Part shown: positions 33,126 through 43,000 of the stretch, one piece after another
Layout: each line of letters opens with the position of its first letter
Position numbering within the stretch: the stretch's first letter is position 1
From: Limosilactobacillus rudii
GTDB taxonomy: Bacteria > Bacillota > Bacilli > Lactobacillales > Lactobacillaceae
Reading direction: 5' to 3'
Length of the DNA: 64,000 nt
Assembly: GCF_014145455.1 (NCBI RefSeq)
Contig: NZ_JACIVB010000062.1
Coordinates: 186,001 to 250,000, forward strand
Notes under the pieces: generated by a model
Database searches by the model: none
Seen by the model: the letters and a program-made list of their open reading frames with translations, nothing else
What the model was told of the DNA's origin: nothing
Program-made: the position numbers and the translations under genes

Positions 33126-33983
33126 TTGCCCGTGAGAAAGAGAATTGCGGTATTTTCAGATATACATGGTAATCTAAGCGCACTTCAAGCAATGTATCAA
33201 GATAGTATTAAGCAGCACGCGGAAGAATACTGGTTTATTGGTGATTTATTAATGCCTGGTCCAAGTGTTGAAGCGATCTGGGATATTTTTCAAAAAATGA
33301 ATCCCACGGTAGTTGTCCGTGGTAATTGGGATGACCTTGTTGTTCGGGGAGCCCGCGGGATGATGGATATGGAGCGTCCATCGCATATTTATTTTGCCCG
33401 GCTGGCGCAATACGTTGCTGAACATGTGTCACCCACGGTAATTAATACGATTGCAAGCTGGCCGTTACATGTCACAAAACGAGTTGGTGCTTTAAATTTT
33501 GGGGTTTCCCATAATTTGCCATGGCTTAATATGGGGCAGGCCCTGTTTCCAACTCAGGAAACTGCAAACTTTGACAAGCTTTTTAACATTGCTGGTGAAC
33601 CTGTCGATGTTGCAATTTATGCTCATGTTCATCATGACCTCTTACGTTATGCTAGCGATGAACGCGTGATACTAAACCCAGGAGCAGTTGGGGAGCCATT
33701 TAATCACTGGCAACCGCTGCAGCGCGATTTACGTGCCCATTATTTGATGCTTGAAGTAGATGAAACCGGGCTAGCAGAAACAAGTTTCCGCCATGTTTCG
33801 TATAATCGGGAACGAGAAAAAGAAATTGCTGCGCAGAGTGATGTCCCTTACAAGGAGCTTTATCAAAAAATGATGGTAACCGGTCGTGCTTATACTCATG
33901 ATGATGAACTATTAACAAAATATAATAAGCAGTTTAATTACGCGGATGAGTATCGGAATTACGCCAAGAAAATTAATAGTTAA
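33126..33983 (+). CDS. Metallophosphoesterase family protein
   Basis: A 285-residue calcineurin-like phosphoesterase. Metal-binding motifs appear in order: SDIHGN, YWFIGDLLMPGP, VVRGNWDD, SHN and IYAHVHHDL. In the third motif a Trp replaces the usual His of GNHD/E, as in some YfcE-like members. The C-terminal 90 residues are a less conserved extension. The start may be TTG 33126 or GTG 33132, both served by AGGAAGGGGG. Substrate unknown; phosphodiester or phosphomonoester hydrolysis is expected. Confidence 0.83.
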   Translation: MPVRKRIAVFSDIHGNLSALQAMYQDSIKQHAEEYWFIGDLLMPGPSVEAIWDIFQKMNPTVVVRGNWDDLVVRGARGMMDMERPSHIYFARLAQYVAEHVSPTVINTIASWPLHVTKRVGALNFGVSHNLPWLNMGQALFPTQETANFDKLFNIAGEPVDVAIYAHVHHDLLRYASDERVILNPGAVGEPFNHWQPLQRDLRAHYLMLEVDETGLAETSFRHVSYNREREKEIAAQSDVPYKELYQKMMVTGRAYTHDDELLTKYNKQFNYADEYRNYAKKINS

Positions 33984-34019
33984 GGAAAAATAAAAGTCAA
34001 GGCATATTTCTTGTATTTT

Positions 34020-34047
34020 TTGTAAGTATCAGTGATAATAATATAAT
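34020..34047 (+). promoter_or_regulatory. rpsN promoter
   Basis: TTGTAA (34020-34025), 16 bases, TATAAT (34042-34047). I see no clear Zur-type operator around it. Confidence 0.7.
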
Positions 34048-34124
34048 GAAAAGAATTCGCAGATGTTTTAATTAATAAGTAGTAATGGTCGATAAAGTTT
34101 ATAAATTAAAAGGAGAACTACTGA

Positions 34125-34394
34125 ATGGCAAAAAAATCAAAAATTGCTAAATTACATCACCAAGAAGCTTTAGTTAAGAAGTATGCTGAAAAACGGAAAG
34201 AATTAAAGGCCAAGGGCGATTATATTGGCCTCTCAAAACTACCTCGTAATTCAAGTGCGGTTCGTCTTCACAATCGGGATCGCTATGATGGTCGTCCACA
34301 TGCTTATATGCGTAAATTTGGAATGTCACGAATTAAATTCCGTGAACTTGCACATAAGGGTCAGATTCCTGGCGTTCGCAAAGCAAGTTGGTAA
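34125..34394 (+). CDS. rpsN: Ribosomal protein S14, zinc-independent form
   Basis: An 89-residue S14 with the family end [20 protein letters not shown] and VRKASW. It has no CxxC zinc ribbon, so it is the C- (zinc-independent) type. In bacilli the C- paralogue is Zur-controlled and replaces the zinc form under zinc shortage; here it stands alone with its own strong promoter and terminator, so it may be the regular or accessory copy. GGAGAA precedes ATG 34125. Confidence 0.95.
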   Translation: MAKKSKIAKLHHQEALVKKYAEKRKELKAKGDYIGLSKLPRNSSAVRLHNRDRYDGRPHAYMRKFGMSRIKFRELAHKGQIPGVRKASW

Positions 34395-34409
34395 TAATGT
34401 TATTAAGCT

Positions 34410-34450
34410 AAGGGCAGAGAAAGCGAAAAAAATCTCTGTCCTTATTTTTT
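34410..34450 (+). terminator. rpsN terminator
   Basis: AAGGGCAGAGA (34410-34420) pairs with TCTCTGTCCTT (34433-34443), followed by a T-rich run. Confidence 0.87.
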
Positions 34451-34569
34451 ATGAATGAATATTGGTATAATATCGAAATAGTATATCGATAAAGATCGGT
34501 TGCCAATTAACTAATTTATCGCTAACTTTTATATGCTGAAAGCTAAATATTAGGCAAAAATAATCAGTT

Positions 34570-34631
34570 TTGACACTAAAAAATTAATAATCTTACAAAA
34601 AAATCGATTTTTTCGCGTCGTTTGGTGTCAA
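34570..34631. promoter_or_regulatory. Nested palindromes upstream of the coiled-coil gene
   Basis: TTGACAC (34570-34576) and GTGTCAA (34625-34631) form inverted arms around a central 16-base palindrome AAAAAATCGATTTTTT (34598-34613). The layout suggests an operator pair or cruciform rather than a terminator. A TATACT-like -10 follows near 34639. The regulator is unknown. Confidence 0.5.
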
Positions 34632-34684
34632 TAACTGCTATACTATGATTAGTATGACGAGTAAAATCGGGCGGTGGAAATCTA

Positions 34685-35377
34685 ATGAATGAAAAAGTAG
34701 TTTTTGATCAACTGAATAAGGATGTTGCTGATCAAGCACGAGTAAGGCAGACATATAAGTACTTTAATGGTACGGATCGCTCTAAAGGGCTTTATGATGA
34801 AGCTATTAGGATGGGTGAAGATGTCCTTAAAGAACATAAAGAAGGACATGATGAACCGCAGGCGATGGTTGATCTGGTTGATCAAGCAATTTATAACTCG
34901 CGAAAAGCGTTAAATGGTCAACATACTGATAAGCATTCATTACAGATGCAACTATCACGAGCTGGACAATTCTTGCGTAGTCAGGAATTTACCGGTCTTC
35001 CTATCAAGACTCAGCAGTATTGGGAACGAGAGATTGCTGCAGCTCATAATATTGATGTTGCCTCTAATACTGACCAAGCATTAGCAAATAAGACGGCGAT
35101 TAAAGTTGCGACGATGTTTGATACAATGGAGCAGATGCGACCACAATTGGTTAAAGAGGCAGCTCAGCAACGTGCAGCACGGGCAAAGAAAGCAATTGCG
35201 GCTCGTAAAGAAGCAGAAAAAGAACGGAAAAAGCGCGAAGCAGTCCTTGCTAAACAAAAGGCACTTGCTGAAAAGGCGGCACGAGAACATAAGAATAAGA
35301 AGGAAACCAATAAGAAAAAGTCTGGTGGATTACATGGCTTTTGGTCATTTCTTGGTTTTCATAAAAAGCAAAAATAA
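34685..35377 (+). CDS. Unknown cytoplasmic protein with basic coiled-coil tail
   Basis: A 230-residue protein without a recognised domain. Residues 1-145 are mixed helical. Residues 150-215 are a long Ala/Lys/Glu/Arg helix (AAQQRAARAKKAIAARKEAEK and following), and the last residues are basic with GFWSFLGFHKK. No signal peptide or membrane segment is seen. It is a single gene, bounded by the nested-palindrome region and a terminator, just upstream of serine dehydratase. Binding of nucleic acid or ribosomes is plausible for such a tail but unproven. Confidence 0.7.
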   Translation: MNEKVVFDQLNKDVADQARVRQTYKYFNGTDRSKGLYDEAIRMGEDVLKEHKEGHDEPQAMVDLVDQAIYNSRKALNGQHTDKHSLQMQLSRAGQFLRSQEFTGLPIKTQQYWEREIAAAHNIDVASNTDQALANKTAIKVATMFDTMEQMRPQLVKEAAQQRAARAKKAIAARKEAEKERKKREAVLAKQKALAEKAAREHKNKKETNKKKSGGLHGFWSFLGFHKKQK

Positions 35378-35383
35378 TTATAA

Positions 35384-35422
35384 TAGGGAGTTGAAGACAA
35401 GCCTGTCCTACTCCTTTTTAAT
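35384..35422 (+). terminator. Terminator before sdaAB
   Basis: AGGGAG pairs with ACTCCT around an inner GACA/TGTC stem, with a TTTTTAATTTT end. Confidence 0.68.
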
Positions 35423-35445
35423 TTTAAACTTTACGAGGATAAATT

Positions 35446-36108
35446 ATGAGCAATAAATATAAGAGTGTTTTTGATATCATCGGGCCAATTATGATTGGAC
35501 CATCAAGCTCCCATACAGCAGGGGCGGTTCAAATAGGTCGAATTGCCAATAAGCTGTTTGGTAAAATCCCACCCAAAGTAACTGTTCATTATTATGGTTC
35601 CTTTGCTCAAACCCATCGTGGACATGGGACTGATTATGCAATTGCAGCTGGAATTTTAGGCTTTTTACCGCATGACTCACGAGTGCCACTTGCACCGCAG
35701 ATTGCCCGGAAGCAGGGAGTTGACTTACGCTTTGTTGAAGAAAATGGTGACAGTCCAATTCACCATCCTAATACTGCGGTACTAGTAATGACAGATGATA
35801 ATAAACAGATTAGGGTAGCTGGTTGTTCAATTGGGGGCGGCGCAGTTGAAATTCGTGAAATTAACTTGGAAGGCGTTGAAATTTTACCTGCCGGACCATT
35901 GCCAATTGTAATTTTTCGTGATTATAGCAAGAAAATGGCTAATGCACTGGCGATTAATAATGATTTAGAAGATAAGGCCCCTTTTACCAGGCGGCAGGTA
36001 TTGCGTGCGTCAAATTGTGATATTTATGTTTATGATATTCAAAATAAAATGCAACCAGCAACTATTGCGTACTTTGAAGAAAAATATCCTAATGTAATAT
36101 GCCTGTAG
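35446..36108 (+). CDS. sdaAB: L-serine dehydratase, iron-sulfur-dependent, beta subunit
   Basis: A 220-residue beta subunit of the two-chain [4Fe-4S] L-serine deaminase converting serine to pyruvate and ammonia. The signature start is SVFDIIGPIMIGPSSSHTAGA; YGSFAQTHRGHGTD and CSIGGGAVEI follow. The C-terminal ACT-like part normally found (RDYSKKMANALAINN...) is present but short. ATG 35446 follows GAGGATAAATT. The alpha subunit begins 17 bases after the stop. Confidence 0.93.
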   Translation: MSNKYKSVFDIIGPIMIGPSSSHTAGAVQIGRIANKLFGKIPPKVTVHYYGSFAQTHRGHGTDYAIAAGILGFLPHDSRVPLAPQIARKQGVDLRFVEENGDSPIHHPNTAVLVMTDDNKQIRVAGCSIGGGAVEIREINLEGVEILPAGPLPIVIFRDYSKKMANALAINNDLEDKAPFTRRQVLRASNCDIYVYDIQNKMQPATIAYFEEKYPNVICL

Positions 36109-36125
36109 AAAATGGAGAATTAACG

Positions 36126-37007
36126 ATGTATGAGAGTGTAAGAGAATTAGTGAGTGCTGCAGAAAATCGTAAAAAGCCGTTGTCAGAGTTAATAATAGCA
36201 ATGGAATGTCATGATTCAGGAGTAAGCCGTGATAAAGTATGGCAGCGTATGCAGGTAAACTTACAGACAATGCGCCAGGCAATCAAGCATGGCGAAAGTG
36301 GTAAAGGAGCCTATTCGCCAACTGGGTTAACCGGTGGGGAAGCAATCAAGATAAAGAAGTATCGGCAAAGCGGCAAATCACTAGCAGGGGATGCAATGAT
36401 GGCGGCCGTTGAAAATGCGATCGCAACGAATGAAGTTAATGCGGCAATGGGGGTAGTGTGTGCGACTCCTACGGCTGGTTCATCAGGTACCTTACCGGGA
36501 ACGCTATTTATGTTAGAAAAACGGTTAAATTTAACAGAAGAACAAATGATTCGCTTCCTGTTTACTGCCGGTGGTTTTGGATTAATTATTGCCAATCACG
36601 CGGGAATCGCAGGAGCAACTGGTGGCTGTCAAGAAGAAGTTGGCTCGGCTTCAGCAATGGCGGCTGCGGCTGCTGTTGAGGCAGCTGGTGGAACTCCTGA
36701 ACAGAGTAGTCAAGCGTTAGCAATTGCATTAAGCAACCTGTTAGGATTAGTTTGTGATCCAATTGCGGGACTTGTTGAAATCCCATGTGTTAAACGGAAT
36801 GCAATTGGTGCTGGTAATGCATTAATCGCTGCAGACTTGGCACTAGCGGGATGTGTGAGCAAAATCCCGGCTGATGAATGTATTATGGCACTAGACCGTG
36901 TTGGCCGTTCGATGCCAACAGAATTACGCGAAACCGGAATTGGCGGGTTAGCGGGCACGCCAACTGGTCAGGCAATCAAGACGCGTATTTTTGGCAAACC
37001 GATCTAA
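36126..37007 (+). CDS. sdaAA: L-serine dehydratase, iron-sulfur-dependent, alpha subunit
   Basis: A 293-residue catalytic subunit. Conserved stretches are AVENAIATNEVNAAMGVVCA (first cluster cysteine), TAGSSGTLPG, GATGGCQEEVGSASAMAAAA, GLVCDPIAGLVEIPCVKRNA and the closing GIGGLAGTPTGQAI. The cysteines in the GGCQ, VCDP and IPCV segments are expected to include iron-sulfur ligands. ATG 36126 is taken as the start because GGAG lies eight bases upstream; an ATG at 36099 inside the beta gene has no ribosome binding site. Confidence 0.93.
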   Translation: MYESVRELVSAAENRKKPLSELIIAMECHDSGVSRDKVWQRMQVNLQTMRQAIKHGESGKGAYSPTGLTGGEAIKIKKYRQSGKSLAGDAMMAAVENAIATNEVNAAMGVVCATPTAGSSGTLPGTLFMLEKRLNLTEEQMIRFLFTAGGFGLIIANHAGIAGATGGCQEEVGSASAMAAAAAVEAAGGTPEQSSQALAIALSNLLGLVCDPIAGLVEIPCVKRNAIGAGNALIAADLALAGCVSKIPADECIMALDRVGRSMPTELRETGIGGLAGTPTGQAIKTRIFGKPI

Positions 37008-37013
37008 AGCTTT

Positions 37014-37090
37014 TTAGAATAATTCTAATAAAACCCTTGCAAGTTTAAATGAAAGGTTTATACTGTAGATGTAGTTAAGAATGATTCTAA
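37014..37090 (+). promoter_or_regulatory. ahpC promoter flanked by two PerR-type boxes
   Basis: TTAGAATAATTCTAA (37014-37028) is a perfect 7-1-7 inverted repeat of PerR/Fur type. A second copy TAAGAATGATTCTAA (37076-37090) has one mismatch. Between them TTGCAA (37037-37042), 16 bases, TATACT (37059-37064) forms a promoter. One box upstream of -35 and one downstream of the start would allow tight, peroxide-relieved repression. Confidence 0.8.
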
Positions 37091-37107
37091 TTAAGGAGAG
37101 GATATAT

Positions 37108-37671
37108 ATGAATTTTGTTGGACACGAGATTGAAGACTTTAAGGTAAATGCTTATCAAGATGGTGAAACAACTGAAGTATCAAAGAAGGATGTTTTAGGT
37201 AAGTGGAGTATTTTCTTCTTCTACCCAGCAGATTTTTCATTTGTTTGTCCTACTGAATTAGAGGCATTACAAGATAAGTACGAAGAATTTAAGCAAGCCA
37301 ACGCTGACATTTATTCTGTTTCAGAAGATACTGAATTTGTTCATAAGGCATGGGCTGAAGCTTCTGAAAAGATTGGTAAAATTAAGTACCACATGTTAGC
37401 GGACCCAGCAGGTAAGCTTGCCCGGATGTTTGATGTTCTTGATGAAGATGCTGGTCAAGCATACCGTGGTGTATTTATCGTTGATCCTGATGGTATTATC
37501 CAATCATATACTATTAACAACATGGGAATTGGTCGGAGCGCTGATGAGATTTTGCGGACTCTTCAAGCAGCCCAATTTGTTCGTGAACATGGTGACCGCG
37601 TATGCCCAGCTAACTGGAAGCCTGGTCAAGATTCAATTAAACCAAGCCTTGACTTAGTTGGTAAACTTTAA
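37108..37671 (+). CDS. ahpC: Alkyl hydroperoxide reductase subunit C (peroxiredoxin)
   Basis: A 187-residue typical 2-Cys peroxiredoxin. The peroxidatic cysteine is in DFSFVCPTELEALQDKYEEF and the resolving one in HGDRVCPANWKPGQ. ATG 37108 has AAGGAGAGG upstream; an in-frame ATG at 37081 lies inside the PerR box and is not used. AhpC reduces peroxides with electrons from the AhpF-like protein encoded 13 bases downstream, so the two are an operon. Confidence 0.95.
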   Translation: MNFVGHEIEDFKVNAYQDGETTEVSKKDVLGKWSIFFFYPADFSFVCPTELEALQDKYEEFKQANADIYSVSEDTEFVHKAWAEASEKIGKIKYHMLADPAGKLARMFDVLDEDAGQAYRGVFIVDPDGIIQSYTINNMGIGRSADEILRTLQAAQFVREHGDRVCPANWKPGQDSIKPSLDLVGKL

Positions 37672-37684
37672 TCTGGTGATTTAG

Positions 37685-39352
37685 ATGGCAGAGCAACATT
37701 TATATGATTTAATTGTTGTCGGTGCTGGTCCAGCGGGGTTGTCTGCCGGCTTATATGCTGGTCGGGCTACCCTTGATACCCTCATTATCGAAGGAGATAC
37801 AGTTGGCGGACAAGTAACAACGACCTCCGTAGTATATAATTATCCAGCTGTTGAAAAGATTGATGGTACTCAGCTGATGAACCAGATGCAAAAACAAGTT
37901 ACGGATTTTGGGGTCGCAATTAAGCATGATAAAATTCAAGCATTTGACCTTGACGGCGAGATCAAGAAGCTGACAGGTAAGAGTGGGCAGGAATATCATG
38001 CGCGCAGTGTGATTATTGCCACCGGTGCTAATCCAAGAAAAGTTGGTTTCCCTGGTGAAAACGAATTTCGTGGACGGGGAATTGCTTATTGTTCAACCTG
38101 TGACGGTGAATTATTTACAGGATTACAAGTCTTTGTTGTTGGTGGCGGATATGCGGCCGCCGAAGAAGCAGATTACCTAAGTCGTTTCGCTAAGCATGTA
38201 ACGGTTATCGTTCGTGGTGATCGTTTCAAGTGTCCGGTATTGACGGCTAAGCGTGCTATTGATAATCCCAAAGTAAGTGTTGAGTATAATACGGAAGTTA
38301 AGAAAGTTGACGGGGATGATTACCTTACTACTGCTACTTTCATTAACAACAAGACCGGTAAGGAAACCGTGTATCATGTCGATGACGGTGATCAAACCTT
38401 TGGCATGTTTATCTATGTTGGTACCCAGCCAGCAACTAAGTCACTAACAGGAATCCTTGATTTAGATGATCGTGGTTACATTAAGACTGATGAAGATGGT
38501 CAAACTAATATTAAGGGTATTTATGCTGCCGGTGATGTTATCCATAAGAACCTTCGTCAAATTGTAACAGCGGCTTCTGACGGGGCAGTAGCAGCAACAG
38601 CAGCCGAGCGGTATATAATGCTTCAAAAGGAACGACAAGGAGTACCAATTCACGCTGATACGGATAAGCAGCCTACCCAGCCTGTCGGACAAACTAGTAA
38701 TCTTGATCAGCAGGAGGTTGCGGCCCCTCATGAGGGTAATTGGTTGCCGGCTGAAATTGACCAACAGTTGAAGCCGATTTTTGCACGGTTAACTAAGGAT
38801 GTTCAGCTACAGGTCTTAACTAACGGCACCCAACTTAGCGATCAATTGGTTAGTTTTGTAAATGAATTTGCCGCGCTTGATAAGCATCTTCATTTCGAAA
38901 GTAAGCCAGCACCTGCAGATATTCAATACTTACCGCAATTACGTTTAATTGATGCGGCAGGAAATGATACGGGACTCCATTATGCTGGAATCCCAACAGG
39001 TCACGAATTAAATTCACTCGTGCTGGGGGTATACAATGTTGCGGGTCCTGGTCAGACGATTGCCCCAGACATGGTTGAACGAATTAAGCAATTACCAGCT
39101 ACGAATATTCGGATTGGTGTATCGCTAACTTGTCACTTTTGTCCAGATGTAGTTGCCGCTTGTCAGCGGATGGCTTCACTAAACCCTGGCATCACGGCAA
39201 CAATGATTGATTTACAGCATTTTCCTGATTTACGTAAGGAAAAGAAAATCATGAGCGTTCCCGCAACAATGATTGGTGATGATCCCGTTATTTTTGGGAG
39301 CCAGTCATTAGATGAATTAGTGGCAGCTGTTGAGAAGCACCATCAAAAATAA
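37685..39352 (+). CDS. ahpF: AhpF-like peroxiredoxin reductase with permuted domain order
   Basis: A 555-residue flavoprotein. Residues 1-310 are a thioredoxin-reductase module: FAD motif VGAGPAGLSAGLYAGRA, redox CSTC near residue 140, NADPH motif VVGGGYAAAEEADYL and IYAAGDV. After a linker (about 310-355) comes what is normally the N-terminal AhpF domain: PAEIDQQLKPIFARLTKDVQ, then VSLTCHFCPDVVAAC with the CHFC redox pair. In enterobacterial AhpF this twin-thioredoxin domain comes first, so the order here is circularly permuted. It should pass electrons from NAD(P)H to AhpC. Confidence 0.9.
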   Translation: MAEQHLYDLIVVGAGPAGLSAGLYAGRATLDTLIIEGDTVGGQVTTTSVVYNYPAVEKIDGTQLMNQMQKQVTDFGVAIKHDKIQAFDLDGEIKKLTGKSGQEYHARSVIIATGANPRKVGFPGENEFRGRGIAYCSTCDGELFTGLQVFVVGGGYAAAEEADYLSRFAKHVTVIVRGDRFKCPVLTAKRAIDNPKVSVEYNTEVKKVDGDDYLTTATFINNKTGKETVYHVDDGDQTFGMFIYVGTQPATKSLTGILDLDDRGYIKTDEDGQTNIKGIYAAGDVIHKNLRQIVTAASDGAVAATAAERYIMLQKERQGVPIHADTDKQPTQPVGQTSNLDQQEVAAPHEGNWLPAEIDQQLKPIFARLTKDVQLQVLTNGTQLSDQLVSFVNEFAALDKHLHFESKPAPADIQYLPQLRLIDAAGNDTGLHYAGIPTGHELNSLVLGVYNVAGPGQTIAPDMVERIKQLPATNIRIGVSLTCHFCPDVVAACQRMASLNPGITATMIDLQHFPDLRKEKKIMSVPATMIGDDPVIFGSQSLDELVAAVEKHHQK

Positions 39353-39365
39353 ATGTTTATCGTGA

Positions 39366-39396
39366 GAAGATCCTAAAGCGAGGGTCTTCTTTTTTA
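39366..39396 (+). terminator. ahpCF terminator
   Basis: GAAGATCCT pairs with AGGGTCTTC, followed by TTTTTTA. Confidence 0.85.
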
Positions 39397-40092
39397 TTTA
39401 AAGGCAATAAGTAAAATAATTAATAAATAAAATTAAGCAAGGTTGAGCAACGAATAATAACAGCGCCACATATAGAAGTAAACATATATCAATTGATAAA
39501 ACAGCCTAATATAAATTTTACTGGCCAATACATGAAATAGTTATCATTTGTTGAATAAGAAAATAAATCTAAATTTTTTGATAATTTTTCTAAAAAGTTT
39601 TATTTATCAAGGTTAAGGGAACCTTCAATCCCATTAATTGCTGAAAAAAGGCGAAAAGTTTTAATTATATATTGATATTTATTCAAATCCTGATATTCTA
39701 TAAATGTAGATAAGTTATATATAATTTATCACATGGTAATTATAAGATAACAATGCTGAGAGCAAAGGTTTATTGCAATGACTTAACACTTATGCAATGC
39801 TTGCTTAATTACTTACAGCAATACTCGATGCATTGTATTTAAAAAGAGAGCTTACGATAGTGGTGTCGTGAGTTCTCTTTTTTAGATATAAAATTCATTT
39901 ATCATCTTGTAATTATATTTAATTTGATTTATTATATTGCTGAATTGATGTATAAGCCACTTATATCAACTATCCATTAATAAGTGCCTACTATTAGGGT
40001 ACGTTTAATGTCAAATTAGCCACAATTTATTAATGAGATGATTAGTCAACTTTGAGTGAAGTGACATCTCAGTAATGTGGGAGGAGTTTAAA
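39397..40092. other. Long AT-rich intergenic region upstream of the adhesin gene
   Basis: About 700 bases with no convincing gene. It contains a putative small transcript (39706-39883) and, beyond it, an AT-rich leader before the adhesin. A 29-codon frame (ATG near 39753) lacks a ribosome binding site and is not called. Long AT-rich leaders of this sort often carry regulation of surface proteins. Confidence 0.6.
39672..39883 (+). ncRNA. Candidate small RNA ahead of the adhesin gene
   Basis: TTGATA (39672-39677), 16 bases, TATTCT (39694-39699) could be a promoter. A clear terminator ends the interval: AAAGAGAGCTTACGA (39843-39857) pairs with TCGTGAGTTCTCTTT (39866-39880), then TTT. The roughly 180 bases between include repeated TGCAATG words and a matching GCATTG. 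There is no supported ORF. A transcript is inferred mainly from the terminator. Confidence 0.42.
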
Positions 40093-43000
40093 TTGACTTC
40101 AAAAAATAATCAAGTAGAGCGGTTAACCAAGAGTATGCCCTTAACGCAGCGCTTTGCATTACGTAAGTTGAGCGTTGGTGTTGCCTCGGTATTATTAGGT
40201 ACCAGTATAATGATGGGACTTAATGGTAAGGTCGCTTCTGCTGATTCTAATACTGACATAAACCAATCAGTGCCAACGCAACAGCTGCCTGTCCCAACCT
40301 CAGCGGCAAGTCAGTCAGCAGCTTCGACTATTACGACTTTGACGGCAACTAATAATAATGCTGATGAACAAGTAAAGGCTACTGCACCAGTCGATCCATC
40401 AGCATATACCATCACGAATGTTAGCGCTAGTTCAGAGCCGGGAAATGGCACCGATCGGATTGGGCGAACTAACTTATCTTTTGATATGAATATTGACGTT
40501 GCTCATCACACAATCAATAAGGGTGACTACCTCAATGTTTCAATGGGAATTCCCTATAAGCTAACAGCCGATGATCAAGAGCATACTTTGGCTTATGGTG
40601 GTAGTGCAAGTGAGCCGATGGCAATCAACATTAATTACAACACCGTAACCGGGGAAAATCATTCCGCGGTGATTGGCTATATGCGTCCAGTGTCGACTAA
40701 CACTCGTGCCTATGCGGTATCAGGGCATGAAAACCCAGTGGATAACGTTGAAAATGTAAAATGGCAATCAATGCAGAATAAAAATACATTGACGAGTGAT
40801 GGTAATGGGGGCTCAAATGACAGTTATCAAATTGTCTTTAATGATGAGTTAGAAAATATTAAGCAGCAATATGGTGATGCCAATTTATCACTTGCCCGGA
40901 TGCATTTTAATTTGACATGGCATAATATCACCGGCTTTAACCTTGATGAAGCGCCAATTGATACTCGCTATTTCCATCTTTATTCGGCTAACGCGACTAC
41001 CCCCGTTGATTACACCCCGCAAAATGATATTTTGATTGGTAACCAGCGTTTTACTAGTGGACTAAAGGTTAAGGTAATGCCTAAGGCTGATTATCAAGAT
41101 AACTTTAATCAAACAGTCATACCAGAAAGTTCTAGTCAATACGCTACCCATACTTGGTATTATGACCAGAACACTGGTAAGTGGGGAAAAGGTGATGAAG
41201 CACTTCGCTACCCCGATCATGCCGAAGCGGTTGCACTAGCAAGTAAAACAAAAGACGGTACCCAATTAGGAAATAAATTTACAATTACGGTAACCAAGCC
41301 AGCTGATAATGAATACGTTGATTATCAATTTGCCAGTGATGCCGATGTGAAGGCTGATCTTGAAAAAAGTATGGTTGCTAACTACCGCAACTATGACCTT
41401 GACCCGGTTAATGGGGTAAAAGACACATATGTCACACGAGAACTGGTGACAACTCCTGTTCCTGATATTAACGTCACTAGTACTGATAGTAATAATGGTT
41501 TAACTCGGACTTATACGGTCACGGTTGCTAATAATTATGCTGGTTTTAGAAAAGATAAAGGAATTGCTTTAATTAACTGGCGGCCAAAGAATCCGACCGA
41601 CGTGTTGCCACCTGAAAATATTAATAGTCCAGTAGAAGACAAGATGATTAATGACGGCTGGTATGAAGGGGTAATGCTTCAAAACAGTGCTTTGCAAAAC
41701 TTCCTAGCACAACACTCGTGGTCATTAAAAGTTACCAATGATAATGGACAAGACCTTTATAATGCTAATGCTGGTTATTACTTACAACCATATACTTACC
41801 GTGATGATACTGTTTCTAATAGTGGAATTCTTAATGGCACAGTTAATAATGTTGAAAATAGTGAGGTTAAGGAAACTATTCACTATCTCTTTAAGGATAC
41901 TGGTAAAGAAGCGGCCCCAACTTATACTAAAAAGCTCGGGTTTGCACGAATTAATCAAAACGGGACCTGGCAAGACTGGACGCCGGCTAGTGATACATTT
42001 GAACAAGTAACGGTCCCAGTTGTTCCGGGCTATCATGCAGTTGATAATGCCGGCACTGCGGTGAAGGCAGTGGCAGCGGTTGAAGTGGACCATAACTCAA
42101 GCGATATTGATACGACCATTTATTACGTCGCTGACCCACAACTATTAACTTATACGGTAATTGATAATGATACTAACCAGATATTAGAAGATAAGGTGCC
42201 ACTAGTAAAGGGTAATAGTAATGAAAAAATTCCCGCTCAGACGGCAACTGCCTACCAGCAAATTATTAAGGGCTACCTTGATCAAGGATATTATCTGGTT
42301 AAGGCCGACCAATTACCTGCGACATTTGATTCTGATGATGATTTTGACCAAAACGTCACTATTTATGTGGCAAAGAAGAATCAATTAAAGAAGGAAAGTC
42401 GTCAGGTTACCCGGACGATTACTTATTATGACCGCGACACTGGTAAGCAAATTGCAATTAAGGGTGTCGACCCAGTTAAGCAGACCGTTACATTTGCACG
42501 AAATGCGGTAACTAGTGGGGTTGATGGCAAGGTTCTGGGTTACAATCTTGATGGTAAGCAGGATCAAAATGGTAATTACCTCCTCGAATTGTCTACTGCT
42601 AATGGTGACCGTGCTTGGCAACAAACCGCTGGTAAATGGGGATCAGCGGTTAACCCACTATTAATCAAGTACGGCTATGGCCTGGCTGAAGATACACAAG
42701 GGCAAGCTTATCCACAAGTAGCAGTAGGCCAGCCAACTTATGATTCTAGCGATGAAGAAGTTAAAGTATTCTATCCTGAAAAAGTAGTTGTATCACCAGA
42801 AAATAGTACGATTATCCGAACCATTAAATATGTTTATGGCAATGGCCCACAAAAGGGTAAAGAAGCAGCACCAAGTGTTAAGCAAACGGTGACGTTTAAA
42901 CGTGATAAGCGGACTAACCAGGTGACGAATGATGTTTCTTATAGTGAGTGGACAACAAGTAATGATAGCTTTGCAGCAGTAAAATCTCCTGCAATTGAAT

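Noticed and set aside
34020-34124. Zur operator before rpsN
   Set aside because: I could not find an inverted repeat of Zur type; the C- form of S14 alone does not prove zinc control.
39753-39842. 29-codon ORF upstream of the adhesin
   Set aside because: No ribosome binding site; it coincides with the candidate small RNA, and the reading is Cys/Leu-rich without a plausible pattern.
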